This document shows, one piece after another, positions 1 through 12,966 of a stretch of DNA of 64,000 nucleotides. The stretch comes from Zygnema cylindricum. Its lineage: Eukaryota > Streptophyta > Zygnematophyceae > Zygnematales > Zygnemataceae. Within the stretch, counting starts at the first letter, position 1. Every line of letters starts with the position of its first letter. The position numbers and the translations under genes were made by a program. The DNA lies in NCBI GenBank assembly GCA_037447655.1, contig JBBHKE010001068.1:45013-109012 (forward strand), written 5' to 3'. A model generated the notes under the pieces. That model searched no databases and had not been told where the DNA came from. It was given only the letters and a program-made list of their open reading frames with translations.

Positions 1-2012
1 ACAGGAATCCTGAGAAAGAAGGAAAATGAAATGGAGGGAGGAGGAGGGGGGAGGGAGGGGGAAGGAGGAGGGAGGGGAAGGAGGAAGGATGAAGGAGGGA
101 AGGGGGGGAGGTGGAGGAGGAAGGAGGAGGGAGGAGGAGGAGGAGGAGGAGGAAGGGAGGAGGAGGAGGGGATGAGGGGAGATGGAGGAAGGAGGGGAGG
201 AGGGAGGGGGGAAGGAAGGAGGAGGGGAAGAGGAGGAGAGGGAATGGATGAAATATGGAAGGAATGGAGGGAGAGACTTGCGTTTGTCCTCTTCTCCCTC
301 TCTCCCTCTCTCCTTCAAACCCTAAAATGTTGTATTGGCAAATTCGATGCATTTGGCACGTCAGGTCACATCGATTTTTTGGGGTTTTTGCATTAATCGA
401 GTAATTATTGCGCATCGGCCCCATGGGCATCGGGTAATGTGATTCCCAGCAGTGTCTTTATTATGTTTTATAGCTAACGTCAAATTCTTCCTTTTTACTT
501 TTTTTGCTAAGCTCTCTTTGTATCAAATCGATACTCTTACTTTTAATGCCATCATTGGAATCGTACACGCCAACAGAAATCACAAACACTTCGTTGGATG
601 TTCGCCATGGTAACTTACAACATTTTTGTGATACGGTCACATTAGTAGTGGTAATAATGATGAAGGCTCCCTCGAATAATGGAATCTTTTGTAGATGTTG
701 GGATGTGTTAGAAAAGTTCTCATATTTTTTGACTTAAAAGTGCTTGATTTTATCGTAGTAAGATCATTACGTATGTTGGGTGTTACTTGAATGTTTAAGT
801 TATTTTCTTTACTTGCTTGGCAAATTTACACAGGGTGCTCCTTTCTTCGTTTCTTTTACCACTGGGTGGAGGTAGCATTGTACATCAAGCATTTTTCTTA
901 CAGGCTACAGTACCAGAATGAACCGCTGTATGAGGAAATTAGCCAGCAACACGTGTAACACTTTCCTGACCTAGTTACCTTCAGAGTTCTCCCCCACGTG
1001 ATACATTGAAATTGCAGCATGTAGCTTACATATAAGGGTGAGAAACAGTTTTAAGGACGCTTGACAAGGCAAAAGCAGCCTTTGCCTGTTATGAAAATTC
1101 AACCTCACATTAGAAGATCACTTTATTGGCCCATTCTTATTAATTTCACCTCCAATGCAAAGCGAAAGTCAAACTCTTAACAAACATCCAGCACTACATA
1201 TACACAGGTGCACCATCTACAATCAAAGAAGACACACCCATTAGAGTTTAACATTTTCCAGGGCAGTCTAAGGCGTTTAACATTGTGATCCACCGTGGAT
1301 TTGTAGTTTGAGGGGAAGCAATTGAATAGTGGCCGTTTTCCCCTTCAACCATGATGTCACTATTGAAAATCAGACATCGGTGTGGCCAGAAAAATAGGCA
1401 ATGTCGTTTTAACACTGCCTCACATAAGTTATGGTTATACATTGAAGCTTCTCCGCCAGGCTCAAATACACAAAAATAAACTTACAGCCACAGTGAAGCC
1501 AGGTGCTAAATAAATGACGGGAACTCAAAAATAGACTCCAGAATCATGTCAAGGATACCATTTTGAGAAATGGGCAATATACTATGACACAATTAAAGAC
1601 AGACGAGCAAAATGAAAAACCAGCAGGGAACTTCCTTGACGCGTATAGCGCTTCAAAAGAGAACTCTAGGGATAGCCTTTTTTTAACAACGGCTGACCTA
1701 GACAAGACTTTTGCACCTTTTATTTATTCCGATCAGAGTACAGGCGTGACGAGCCGGTAGTGCCGACCGGCCCTTTGTCGAAAAACCCTAACTGTGTACA
1801 ATGTGTGTGAGTCAACCTGAAAAAAAGCTCTTTTTAACTGTGTGTCAACGCCAAGTCTACAACTCAGTTTTCAACTCACTTTTTCTCTTCGTCTCCTACA
1901 ATAACACCATGGACAAATATTTGTTTGTTCATCCCCATTGTTTGCACGCTATTCATACAAACATATTTTACCTTATTATTGTGTATTTCCTAAATTTTCA
2001 AATTTTAGAGGT
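1..2012. other. Intergenic region 3' of the EPL gene, with a GGA-rich tract
   Basis: Bases 31-250 are an almost pure purine (GGA/GGGA) microsatellite on the plus strand. Its apparent open reading frame is only a product of base composition. From 300 to 2012 the sequence is AT-rich without coding similarity, and includes the presumed 3' untranslated region of the minus-strand gene that stops at 2013. Confidence 0.6.
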
Positions 2013-5000
2013 TTACCTTAACAATTCAAGGGCAAAGCTTGACTTGACAAAGGGCAAAACCTGACTTTCCAGAGGACTTTCCATACCCGTAATGATATTT
2101 TGTGAGCAACTCCCACCCAACTCTGTAATTCCCCCATTTGAATGTAAAGCCTCTAACCCGGTCGAACTCGACGGACCTCGTTTCAAATCCTTCCCAGCCT
2201 TCCTCGATTTCATCTTCTTTCTCTTCTTCGCCCGAGACTTCCGCTTTATCACAAGTCTCGACTCCTTTGAAATCCCCAAACCGCCTGCCTTTTGTCGCCC
2301 CTTTGGAACCTGTCTCTGCGACTGCTGTTTCATCCTATTTGATGGTTGTGACTCCGACTCTCCTTGTACCTTTCCCTTCTCACCTTGTTCAATAGCTTCG
2401 GCCTTCGAAACTGCAGCAATTGCTCGATCCAAAGCGGCTTCAGCTGCTTTCGCTAACTTGTTTGCAGTTGCCCTCTTCTTTTGTGCCTCTTCTCTCCCTC
2501 GTTTTGTCTCCGGATTAGTCTCAAATTGCTTCTCTACTATCTGCTGTTTTCTCGCCGTGCTTCTGCGGTTCGATTCCAAAGGCTGGTCTCCTCCTTGAAC
2601 CGGCGTTTCTCCTCTAATTACTACCAAAGCGAGCTCTGTGGTTTTGACAGCTGTCTTTTGCTTCTCCATAAGACATTGGAGTCTCTCTCTAAGCGGTGCC
2701 AAACCTGAGACAACTTCCCATTTTCCCGCCCTCCTCTTACTCTCACTCCTGCGCTGATATACTGCAACTACAGGAGGACTATTGGCATTCACACTCCCAT
2801 CCTCTTCCTTCACCTGTGCCTTAGCCATTTCCTCATCCTTTCCTGTCTCGGCCTGTGATAGTGATTTGAACTGCTCTTCTTCTAATTTCCCCGACATTGT
2901 CGCAGAAACATCCGGCGATTCCTCTCCGATTAGGTCCAGTTCTCCTACCATATCTGGGGCACCAAGTCCAAGCTGTTGTTGGAGAAGCTCCAATTCTCGT
3001 TGCTGTTCCAACTGACGCTGTTTTCTTTTAACTCGCGAGGCAGCAGCAGCCGCTTGTAGCCTAACTCTCTGTTCACGCTTATTGATCTTTTTCTTGGGTT
3101 TACCTCTCGACTCACGCTTCTTCACAGGTGGTTTCAAAGGGAGTTGATTTGACTTCGGGTCAACAGAAGATTGAGTGGCATCTGTAAGCGCTCCATGGGC
3201 TTCCTCCACAGCTACAATGGGAGGTAAATCAGGTAAAATTGGAAAAACGGGTGATACAGGTGACACTGAAAGAGGTTTTTTGAAAGATTCAACTGGTTGC
3301 AGGGAAGGTTTGCTATCTGACTCCAGTGACACATTCAGTTTCTCAGACGGTATTTGGCCTATATCCGGCAACACAATCAGAGTTTCAGAAGGTACACTCA
3401 GGTTTTCACAAGGTACACTCAGGATTTCAGAAGGTACACTCGGGTTTTCAGAAGGGACACTCGGGTTTTCAGAAGGTACACTCGGGTTTTCAGAAGGTAT
3501 ACTCGGGTTTTCAGAAGGTACACTCGGGTTTTCAGAAGGTATACTTGGTTCTTCAAGCAAACCACCTGGCTTCTCAAGAACTACACTGGGACCTTCCGGC
3601 AATTTACTTGAAGTTTCAGGAACTAAACTTGATAACTCAAGAGGTGGATGCATCTCTTCAGGAGAAACGGTTGGAGTAGTCGGCAAAATACTCTCAGCAA
3701 CTGCTTCGACAGTTTCCGTCAAAGGTAACACATGAGGCGATTTAGGCGATAAAACCTGCGGATCTGTATCCAACTGTACATTCGACTTTCCAGGCGATAC
3801 TTCTCCCATATGCTGCAATGACTCTTCCGTATCTGGCAATTTCTCAGGCAATATTTTCTGTAAAACTGGCGATACAGATCCCAAGACAGGTGAAAGACTT
3901 CGAATCACAGGCAATATTTCCTGCTCACTGGGAGCCTGTCCTTCGGCTACAGTCTGTACTACAGGTGACTTGTCTTCTGATTTTTCCACATGGACAGCCT
4001 CAACCTGGTCTACTTCCAGCACTGGAACTGCAAAAACTACATCCTCCTGTCCTAAATCCTCTCCAGCCTCTGCTAACGGCGGCCTATCCTTCACCACGAG
4101 TGGCTCTTCCTCCTGCGATAGAGGCAAAGGAGCCTCTTCCATAAGATTATGTACAGGCTGCACTACCATTGGCTTTGTCAGCTTATTCTCTTCTTCAACA
4201 GGGTTCTGTACAGGTTGCACCAGATTCGGTCTTACCAATGTGCTCCCATTCCTCAACCGTCTTTCTCCCATGGCTGCCCTCCTTGCCTTTCTTGCTGATG
4301 CCTGTCTCGCAGCCCTTTCCAGAGGCACAATTCCCAAACCAGATTGTAAAGGAGATCCCAAAGGCAATGGAGAAGGACTCTCTTGTTGAACCATTCCCGG
4401 GTTCCCAGAGATAATGGCACTGTTTTTATATACCTTCTCAAGGAACGAAGCTGAGGGCCTTGATCGTTGCTGTCTCTGAGCCGCGGCTTTAAAAGCTCCT
4501 GCAAGGTCCATGACTGTGCTTTGCGGTCTCCCATTCTGTGATTTTCTTCTGGACTGATCGTTTCTTTTCCTTGTACCTACAGAGTTGAAATGGCATGTAA
4601 ATTAGTCGCTTAGCATTTGTAAGGGACACAAAATCATAGTCATATTGTGATGGGATAATTTGGCAGCTTGACTTTACATGCTCACAAATTGAAGTCCAAA
4701 TTTCTGGCATAAAACTCTTGAAAGAAAACCTACGTTAGCAAGGAAAGTATACACATATCTCCAGAAACTGCTACTTACTCGCCAGTCAGGCCTAATACAC
4801 CATGCGTCACTATTAAAGTTATTAAATCATGTGTTAAGGGGGTAACTATTAACAACACAAGTTCATGGATGATGTGGCTCATTCGAACATTTATTTAATT
4901 AATGTTACTAACACTAATTTGTGATTTTGGGTCAAAAACTTCGCGACACAAGAAGAGTTCTTAATAGCGGTCACACGATTCAGCTTATAAATATCCTAAG

Positions 5001-7222
5001 TCAAACCAATAGAAATTAAGTAAACTGACGAACTAAAGTTGCCAAAGCAAAATGTAACACCGGTATTTTGGTTCATTTCATCAGGCCAAACTCAATGTTA
5101 ACAACAATTTGGAGAATATACCGCAAATGGGTCTATTTGCATAACAACTCAGCTTTGGATCTAAACCTCATTATCCACAGAGGTTGCAGCAGCCTAAATG
5201 GTCAAATGGATAAAAGAAACGGGTGATCCATAGGAGGGAAAAGAGTGATGTCAAACAACCGCAACAAACAATTAGAAAAGGTTCAAATGAGCACCATATG
5301 AGCACTATACCTGTCTGACTACCAAGCTTGCTTCTCCTCCGCACTGTCCAAGGTACCGCAGGATTCGGAAAGTCAGACACAGCTTTTGTCCAAACCTCCC
5401 CAGCTTCTCCGGATTCTTTTCGCCTTGAACCTGGAGAAATCAGTATGGCTGAATGGTCGGCCGGCCCTACCGATTGCCCCGTCCGATCCAGCTTCTTGTG
5501 AGAGCGTTGACGCTGAAATTTTTCTTGCTGCATTCCTCGAGGCCGTAGGCAAAATGCGAAAATCGGTGGTCGTTTGTGCTGTAGTTGGAGCTGTTGCCGA
5601 GACAACCCCGGTTGTTGCTGCATCATCTGCTGAATTTTTGCTTGCCATGCTGCTTGCACATTCTGATACTGTTCCCAAGGAGGTGGCTGCAAAACACAGT
5701 CGAGACACTAAAACTTAATCTGGAAAAATCTAGCTGAACAACCAGCAACAAAAATAAACACACGCGGCTTTTGCAAATTCATTCGTTTTGCAAAGTCACC
5801 AAAAAGGAGATTCAATTCTGCTCAGATAAAGTTACAAAGCCATTTGTTTAACTGACAAATGAAGCTATTGGAGCTCATAAGTATTGAACAGAAATCTAGA
5901 ATCATAATCCATTGTAACTGACTGTCGTGAATTATATCTGGCATAGAGTGAAAATGACAAACGTTATTGCAGGCCAGAAGAGACTCAGACGAGGCAAAGC
6001 ACTTAAAAACTGACTTCCCCTGAGACTAATATAACAACTTCACCTTGAAAATTGAGGCCACGAAAGGTCAGTGACTTATCTAACCAAAATAAATCCATTC
6101 CATGATACCCGAAGAAATAACCTTACTGGAATGATTGAATCTCCCAGTTTCAATTGCATACGAGCAAAAAACAATCATTACCGGAAAAGCCGACTCCTAC
6201 CTGAAAATGCCGGATAAGTGCCATGCCTTTCTTCAACCTCCTTTCAAACCAGTGGCCATAGACAGTAGTTATGACATCTTCTGGAGCGACCCCTTCCAGA
6301 AGTTTTAGTGCCATATCATGCATGACTGGTCCATTTAAAATATGAGAATCTTTTTCTAAACGGTCCATCAATTTCTCAAAGAGATCCTCTGAAATTGGTA
6401 CACTAAGTAACAACTCCCCTGAAATACGTCGTTGCTCTACCTTCGCTAACCACTCCTCATCATCGGTGTCCATATCATAAACTATTCGGGTACAGTCAGG
6501 TAAGGCCAGCTGCGTTTCACCATCTGGAGTCCGGATGTACCGATAAGGTGGCCGCAAAAAACCTAACTTCAAATTCTTAGCAGTATCATCATCAGGCAAC
6601 TCCCTAACTCCAGGCACTGGAATCCGCTTCATAGAAGCCGCTTTCGAATTCCTATGGTAACATTCTTCAGTCATCTCCCTAAATTTATTCCATTCCTTCT
6701 TGTCATTAAATTCAAGACTCCATCCCTTCTCACCCTTCCAAATTAGGTTTTGTGTATTCCGGCTCGATGCTGCATACGCTGTGCGATGCTCCGGTTTGAT
6801 AGAATACAAAATTTCACCTCTAAGAACAACAGCTAAAATATTTCCCTGCTCTCTGTCTGTCCTTTTCTCAACTATCACACCCTTCTCTCTCCATCCTCTG
6901 TCCCCTCTCACTACAAGGACATTCGCCCGACAGAACTCCGCGGGACTACTCGGCATTTCCAGAGTTGCCACGTCCCAATCGTCTCCTGGACTAAGAGATC
7001 TCTTTTGTCGTTTTCGCTGTTCCCTTCTTTCACCATCCAATCCTGCAGTCGTGCCAATATCCTCATTACTACTAATTGTACTCCCTAGCCTACCATATCT
7101 CCCCGGCTGTTCACAAGAACCTGTACCGGGCATGCAAAAGCTACCATTATTAACACTAACGGATCGTTTCATAGATCGTCCACTGCCTAAACTTGCGCTT
7201 CGAGTTGCCAGATATAGTGTTC
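2013..7222 (-). CDS. EPL1: Enhancer of polycomb-like protein, plant EPL family (5' partial)
   Basis: Three minus-strand exons join in frame: 7222-6201, 5686-5311 and 4576-2013 (stop TAA at the end), giving about 1319 residues. Exon 1 carries the plant EPL signature: LIWKGEKGWSLEF, EECYHRN, IPVPGVREL, YDMDTDDEEWL and SEDLFEKLMDRLEKDS, ending in LIRHFQ; exon 2 continues PPPWEQYQ. Known family role: scaffold subunit linked to the NuA4/Piccolo histone acetyltransferase in the nucleus. The junctions fit: exon 1 ends in phase 0, exon 2 leaves one base and exon 3 supplies two. Exon 1 opens at a good acceptor (aaactgcag), so coding exons may lie further 5', but I could not find them; the in-frame ATG at 7172 is a fallback start. 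Exon 3 is one very long, low-complexity exon (about 850 codons) with a heptapeptide array, Pro/Ser/Glu-rich stretches and basic Lys/Arg-rich clusters near the C-terminus. Confidence 0.85.
3383..3550 (-). repeat. 21-bp coding tandem repeat (heptapeptide array) in EPL exon 3
   Basis: About eight 21-bp units, on the plus strand based on ggtacactcgggttttcaga, encode a minus-strand heptad close to NPSVPSE (variants NPSIPSE, ILSVPCE, NLSVPSE). The unit length keeps the frame, so copy number can change without breaking the protein. The block lies in the disordered C-terminal half of the EPL protein. Confidence 0.9.
4796..4975. mobile_element. Degenerate foldback MITE-like element in EPL intron 2
   Basis: The left end reads tacaccatgcgtcactatta and the right end holds ttaatagcggtcaca, a poor inverted match. 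The inside shares the phrase 'aacactaatttgtgattttg' style of the elements at 16.8-18.0 kb. It lies within the intron between the second and third recognised EPL exons. Boundaries are uncertain. Confidence 0.35.
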
Positions 7223-8808
7223 CTGCAGTTTTCACACTTATGACCTATGATTGAATCCAGCGAATCAGCAAGTTTTGAAAACCATTCAAGAACTTTAAGG
7301 CTGTTTTAGCTAAACTTTGTATGTGATTTTAGTAAAACTCTGTAAGAAGGCATCGTCGAGAGCTTGTTAAGGTTTTATATAAATTTTGACAGTTCGGAAA
7401 ACCTGTTACTAGGAAGCTTCTGTAGCCATGGGCGACTTCTTAAAAAAAAAAAAGTTTCTTTTGAGCCTTTACTCTTAAGGTTTCTGCACTGCCATGACCT
7501 TGCCACTGTATTCTTGAAAGTGGTGTTGCAGAACAATTTTTTGGTTGGACTTTTTGATCAACCTTGTGATCCCTCAGAATTTTCTGAAATCCGTACGTGG
7601 CTTAAATTATTCTGGTTGGGCCTCAGCCTCAGCTATTGTAATCGCTCAGATTTTTCTGAAATCCGTACGTGGCTAAAACTTGTGTACTTCTTCGAAGGAG
7701 CGGATATTCGTGTTCATTGTTGGTAACACTATGAAGTTAACCTGTTTTTTATGCGTAATTTTGTTCCTAATGGTCAACACTATTTCTGCACCGAGTATTC
7801 CTTTTTATGGATTGTTTTCACAGTCATCGTTCGTTACGGCTTACAGTTACTTTTCCCGTTAGGGTTGACGGTCATTTGTCCGTTATAGCGGTGGTGTCTT
7901 TTACTTTTCAGTTTTCTCGGCTATCGCAGAAATCATTAAACGCTTTTTGATCGTCTAATCGTTTCAACCTTCGTGAAAGCTGATCCACTTGGTTAGATCC
8001 ACCATCATTCATCGTACGAAATTCTGTGGGTTACAAATGGATGTACCATACTTGCTTAGATGGTTTGCTTTGGAAGTTTTCCTTTCCATTTCTTTATTAG
8101 TTTGCGACACGTGGTACCAATTTTAACACTGATGTGGTGCATGGCGAGATGTCACAATTTACCAAATACCACGGAATACATTTTCAGACATTTTCAAACA
8201 TTTTTTTCTTTTCGGGTTTCAGATATTTTTTCTTTAAAAATACGAATGCAGGTGTACGTTAACGTACAAATGAAGTTGTCTGTAGTTCTGGATATGTACT
8301 TTGTCTGGATACATGTACATGTTCGTACATGGGAAAATGTAGCAGTTTTAATTTTTAAGTGGAGGAGAGTTTTAACTGCCCTGTTTTCAAAAAGTTTGAA
8401 ACCGCGGTTGAAGTTAGGTGTAAACGTTTTTTGTAGAAAACGTATGCTCATTATTAAGAAATTAAGGTTTTGTATTTTGGTTATACGACAACTATACAAC
8501 ACGCGCCTCGTGACGTCACTGCCAGCAATCACAGTATTTCTGCAAAAATTGTACATGTTTGACCAGGATCGTGTATCGCTATTAGCGTTGATGTTTTTTT
8601 GTCACATAGGGTGAAGTGGTGAACCTCCACCAGCAGAAAAGTGAGATTGTTTGCTGGTACCGTACGTTTTTGTACCATTACGTGTTTTTTTTGTTTTTTT
8701 TAACATATTTACTGGAAGTCTATCGAGATTCTCCAAGCGTCCAGGTGTAATCATTGACCGTCCGATGCTTTTCTTTTACGAATCGCGACAGAGTCGCTCT
8801 ATCCAGTC
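7223..8808. other. Non-coding stretch upstream of the recognised EPL exons
   Basis: AT-rich DNA. One short direct duplication around the phrase ttttctgaaatccgtacgtgg appears at about 7578 and 7650. Open frames at 8060-8614 and their antisense have no recognisable domain. Upstream EPL exons and the promoter could be here, but I could not identify them. Confidence 0.4.
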
Positions 8809-9397
8809 CATAGTTCAAAAGTAGGCGTTTTTATGGTAGGCCTTTGGTAGGCGCACAAAACTTGGCACAAAACTCGGGTAGAGTAAGCATACTGTATGTG
8901 TGTGCGTTGTGCACACTCTTGTACAAACGTACGAATCTGACGTATCATCATAGTACTGCGCACGCCGCCGGACGATTTTTTTTAGCGAACTGACACGGCG
9001 TAGGATGACATTCCGCGTGGGATGACATTCCGCGGGAAAAAAAACCCGGAAAAAAAAAAACGCGGACGTAAGTCCTACTGTAAGTTGTGTTATGGGCTTT
9101 TCATGTGATCTTCTTAGATCGCTTCTTTGATCAACGACCGTCCGATCGTCCGAATCTGACGGTTTAAATATAAAATACCTCAAAACTCACGGAAGAATAA
9201 AAATTTGTCTGAATGTTTTTCAAAATTTAGACATGACGTTTAATTCTCTATCGATCGATGTGCAACTCAACCCTGTTAGTCTGTTACTATTCTTTTCATT
9301 TTGCGACCAATACAATATGGGTCTTAAGGCCATATTGTATGTTTTGCGTACAATAGGCATATTGTATGGGCCTACTTTCACCTACTTTTTAACTATG
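8809..9397. mobile_element. hAT-type non-autonomous element, copy A (long form)
   Basis: The element starts CATAGTTCAAAAGTAGG and ends in the imperfect inverse CCTACTTTTTAACTATG. It is flanked by a perfect 8-bp target duplication, atccagtc (8801-8808 and 9398-9405). Eight-base duplications are typical of hAT transposons. This 589-bp copy has about 200 bp in its left half (about 8860-9065) that copies B and C lack, so it may be closer to the ancestral form or hold an insertion. It carries the family's inner phrase gatcttcttagatcgct and the subterminal phrase caatatgggtcttaagg. Confidence 0.85.
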
Positions 9398-11046
9398 ATC
9401 CAGTCATATTGTGACCACAGTCTTCAAGAAGTACGGTAGCCACAAACTGGCCGTGTAAATTTTTACACCTAGGAAATTCAAGATAGGGTCCACGATGGAA
9501 GAGCGATGAAAGCCTTACACGTGCCACAAGACATGTGAATCCGTACAGGGTGGATGCAAATTTACCAAAAGCCACGAAAAATATTTTGCCGGAGGTAATC
9601 TTCTAACGCTCCCTTTACCATGCATACCTTCAAAGAAATGATTTAGAGCGTTGTTCCATTAGGCGGTCTCAGTAAACGTAAAAAAATCGTTTTCTGAAGC
9701 TATCGTTCCATTGTGTCGGGTCAATAAACGACATTGGTTTTGCGTGGCACACTCTGATTTGTCCACGTAATAGATTGATACGATTTTGGTAATCTTCAAA
9801 GAATCTTCGACAACAAATTGTGACCACATATTTGTACCAGCGAAGGTAAAAAGTGACTCGTACGACGTATTGAATAAAATATGTACGGGCGGACGAAATT
9901 TAAGATTTGTAAAAGCGTACGAAAAATGTCAAAATGGTTAGTGGATGGCAACAGAAGCGTGAAACAATATCCTCCGTCAAAGATTTTCTTGCGGCTTCCG
10001 GTGGCCTCGCATCCCCCCTGGCGTAAGGCACATGTCATATGCGACGTGTACCCACCTGGTCGCGCGGTCGTCGTGGATATTTGTTCACTTTTCCACGAGG
10101 CACGATGCTATTCGTTCAGGCGCTAAAAATTGACCTACTCCGTGTCACTTGTTCCGAACTGAAAGTGTCAGACGATGGCGTATCCGATTATACATCCGAC
10201 GGTCCACGTTTACGCCCATATACGAGGAGAATCAAGTCGCTCATTCAGTATGCTTGTTTTTCTGACATTTTATTTTTTGTTGGTACGGCACTATACGAAA
10301 CAGTACGGTTTTCTGTAAACAGCGACATTTTTTCCCCAATGGAACCTTACCCTTAAGGTATTAAAACAGTACACCGCAAGTACAAATTTTACATTTTTGT
10401 ACGGTGATACAAATCCTAGATTTCGTTCGCTCGTACATATATTAAAATCAAACATCTACGCTTCAAGAATCTTTGACGATTTTCACGGTCTAAAAACAAG
10501 TCTACGTGGCACAGACCAAAAGGAATACTTACAAAACATAGAGGCGAGAGGCTGTTTACAGGTACGACCTGATGGCAAATCGGTCAAAAGATTACTGCAT
10601 GTACACGTGCTCGTACGATGACTGGCTAACACCTGATGGGGTACTGTACTGTAGCGGTCTTAAAGCATCATTTCTCCGTGCACACATTTTTAATTCTCGA
10701 TTAGTGACCGCCAATGAAAAACTAAGATTCTTGCCTTTCGATTGAAACCGTCGGATTAACAATCGGACAAATGTGCTCGCGGAAAAAATGTTATAAGTGG
10801 GCGTTAAAAACGTAAACACTGATATACACACCCTATTGTAAAGTACCATGAAGTTCAATTCAGTACAGTAGAATACACCGCGAATCGTTATTAGTGTCAA
10901 AGTTTAAATAGTGTTGAAGAAAATTTACCGTAATTGATGCTAATTAAGAATTTGAATTTTTTTTAAAAAAGGTGTATTCTAATTACGGCGTTTATGCTAA
11001 TTTGGGAACAGCCAAAATGGAATATTCACCGTACGATTATATACAT

Positions 11047-11750
11047 TACACCGCGAATCGTAATTAGAGTAATGAAAAAATTAGAGTACAAAAACTAAAA
11101 AAAAAAAATCGAGTAATGAACGCTAATTTGTGTGATAGAGTTGTTTCAACTATGAAGTTTACTCTAATTTATTTAAGTACTCTAATTTGGCACGCTAATA
11201 TCCTCTACTGTAAATAAGGCATTCGTACACAATTTGGAAAAACGTACAGTTTGTCGTCAGTATGACGTTTGCACTACGCGGTTTGTTAAAACGTAGTTAC
11301 ATGATAACGGCCTGTATTAAATCATTATTTGTACTTTTTTACTTAATAAAGTACAATTATGCACGGTCGGAGGTCGTCCGTACTACATACTATTTAAAAT
11401 GAACCTATATTATAATTAAAAACGCTAATTAAACTTTACCTTAAATAGAATAATGGAAAAATTATAATCATTTACTTTATTTCATGTGATAGAGTCGAAA
11501 TTTTGAGCGACCGAATTAGAGTAATTTACTCTAAGGGTGAAGTTCCATCATACGTTTCTGTAATTGTACGGCAAACTCTACAAACCATGTCGATTGAGCC
11601 GATGTTCCTTGTGGCAAGATTCTCTGTAATGTTGCTTTTCGTATAAAAACAAAATAGGCGGTACCATTTAGTACGGAGGGTCGCGGATTTTTGTAAACTA
11701 CGCCACTTTTCAACTGATGGAACGTCATTCTTATTACGATTCGCGGTGTA
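11047..11750. mobile_element. Nested TA-flanked foldback element
   Basis: The termini TACACCGCGAATCGTAATTA (left) and ttacgattcgcggtgta (right) are inverted copies, bounded by TA. The inside (about 11140-11540) is repeated in opposite orientation within 12461-12966, so two members of one longer family face each other about 0.9 kb apart. Confidence 0.7.
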
Positions 11751-12108
11751 GTATATGTATCCGTACAAAATATAAAAAATCGTACATCGTCGTGAGTTTA
11801 AAATATCCGTACATGCTATACTAGTTTATGTGTCAGACAAATCTCGTTTTTTTGAGCGCACGTTCCTATGCATGCGCGTCTGATTTAATTCATTTTTTGT
11901 AAATTTTTACTTGAAAGGCACAGTTATGTACGGTATGCCATCGACCTTACATCACACTATTTATATTTTATTGTAATTTCGGGCTTTACTTTATTTTGTA
12001 CGGTACCTTAATTAACGTCAAGGAAAAATTAAAATCATGTATCCTATTTGAAAAAAAAAAACAAAATTTTAAGAACCCAAATTAGTGACTTTGACACTAA
12101 TAACAATT

Positions 12109-12435
12109 CATAGTTCAAAAGTAGGCGTTTTTATGGTAGGCCGTAGGTCGACGCCTTTATTGTAAGTTGTATTATGGGCTTTTCTTGTGATCTTCTTAGA
12201 TCGCTACATTGATCAGCGACCGTCCGATCGTCCGAATCTGACGGTGTAAATCAAATATTTTGGTCCGAATATTTTAATTGGTCCAATATTTGGTCCGAAT
12301 GTTTTATTTGGTCCGAATAGGTCCGAATACAATATGGGTCTTAAGGTCATATTGTATGTTTTGCATACAATAGGCATATTGTATGATACAATAGGCATAT
12401 TGTATGGGCCTACTTTCACCTACTTTTGAACTATG
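12109..12435. mobile_element. hAT-type non-autonomous element, copy B
   Basis: The 17-bp terminal inverted repeats CATAGTTCAAAAGTAGG and CCTACTTTTGAACTATG are perfect. The target duplication is taacaatt / taacgatt (12101-12108, 12436-12443), eight bases with one mismatch. The element contains repeats of ggtccgaat and of atacaataggcatattgtat. It sits inside the right inverted repeat of the 10874-12452 element and is therefore younger than that element. Confidence 0.9.
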
Positions 12436-12460
12436 TAACGATTTGCGGTGTACAGTACAG

Positions 12461-12966
12461 TACACCGCGAATCGTAATTAGAGTAAATTACTATAATTCG
12501 GTCGCTCGAAATTTCGACTCTATCACATCAAATAGAGTAAACGATTCTAATTTTTTCATTATACTATTTAAGGTAAGGTTTAATTAGCGTTTTTAATTCT
12601 AATATATGTTCGTTTTAAATAGTGTGGAGTACGGATGACGTCCGTCCGTGCAAAATTGTACTTTTATAAATAAAAAAAGTACAAATAAAGATTTAATACA
12701 AGCCATTATCATGTAACTGCGTTTTAACAATCCCCGTAGTGCAAACGTCATAGTGACGATAAACTGTACGTTTTGTCAGATTCTGTACGTATACCTTATT
12801 TACAGTAGAGGATATTAACTTGCCAAATTAGAGTACACCGCATAAATTATAGTAAATCCCTTTCTGAAACAGTTCTATCACATAAATTAGAGTAAATTAC
12901 TCTAATTATTTTTTTCTCTTTTTTTACTCTAATTTTTTCATTACTCTATCTACGATGCGCGGTGTA
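12461..12966. mobile_element. TA-flanked foldback element, opposite orientation to 11047-11750
   Basis: Starts TACACCGCGAATCGTAATTA at 12461 and ends gatgcgcggtgta at 12966. Its left half is the reverse complement of the 11.2-11.54 kb segment, sharing for example the gaccgaatta / taattcggtc stretch and the tacgtttt-type core. No coding capacity. Confidence 0.7.

Larger units (their letters stand above)
10874..12452. mobile_element. Outer TA-flanked foldback element carrying two nested insertions
   Basis: The left terminus is TACACCGCGAATCGTTATTA followed by GTGTC. The right terminus reads, in reverse complement, TACACCGCAAATCGTTATTA and GTGTC. The right inverted repeat is interrupted by hAT copy B (12109-12435), whose target duplication lies inside it. 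A second TA-flanked element occupies 11047-11750. Removing both gives an element of about 550 bp. No transposase is encoded. Confidence 0.7.

Noticed and set aside
3354-3735. CRISPR-like regular 21-bp repeats
   Set aside because: The repeats are contiguous with no spacers, keep a reading frame, and lie in a eukaryotic coding exon.
2092-4414. Several plus-strand open frames opposite the EPL exon
   Set aside because: They are antisense shadows of a long, biased coding exon. The minus strand carries the domain-bearing protein.
8060-8614. 184-codon plus-strand frame and its antisense partner
   Set aside because: No recognisable domain, AT-rich, next to a transposon cluster; no splice or similarity support.
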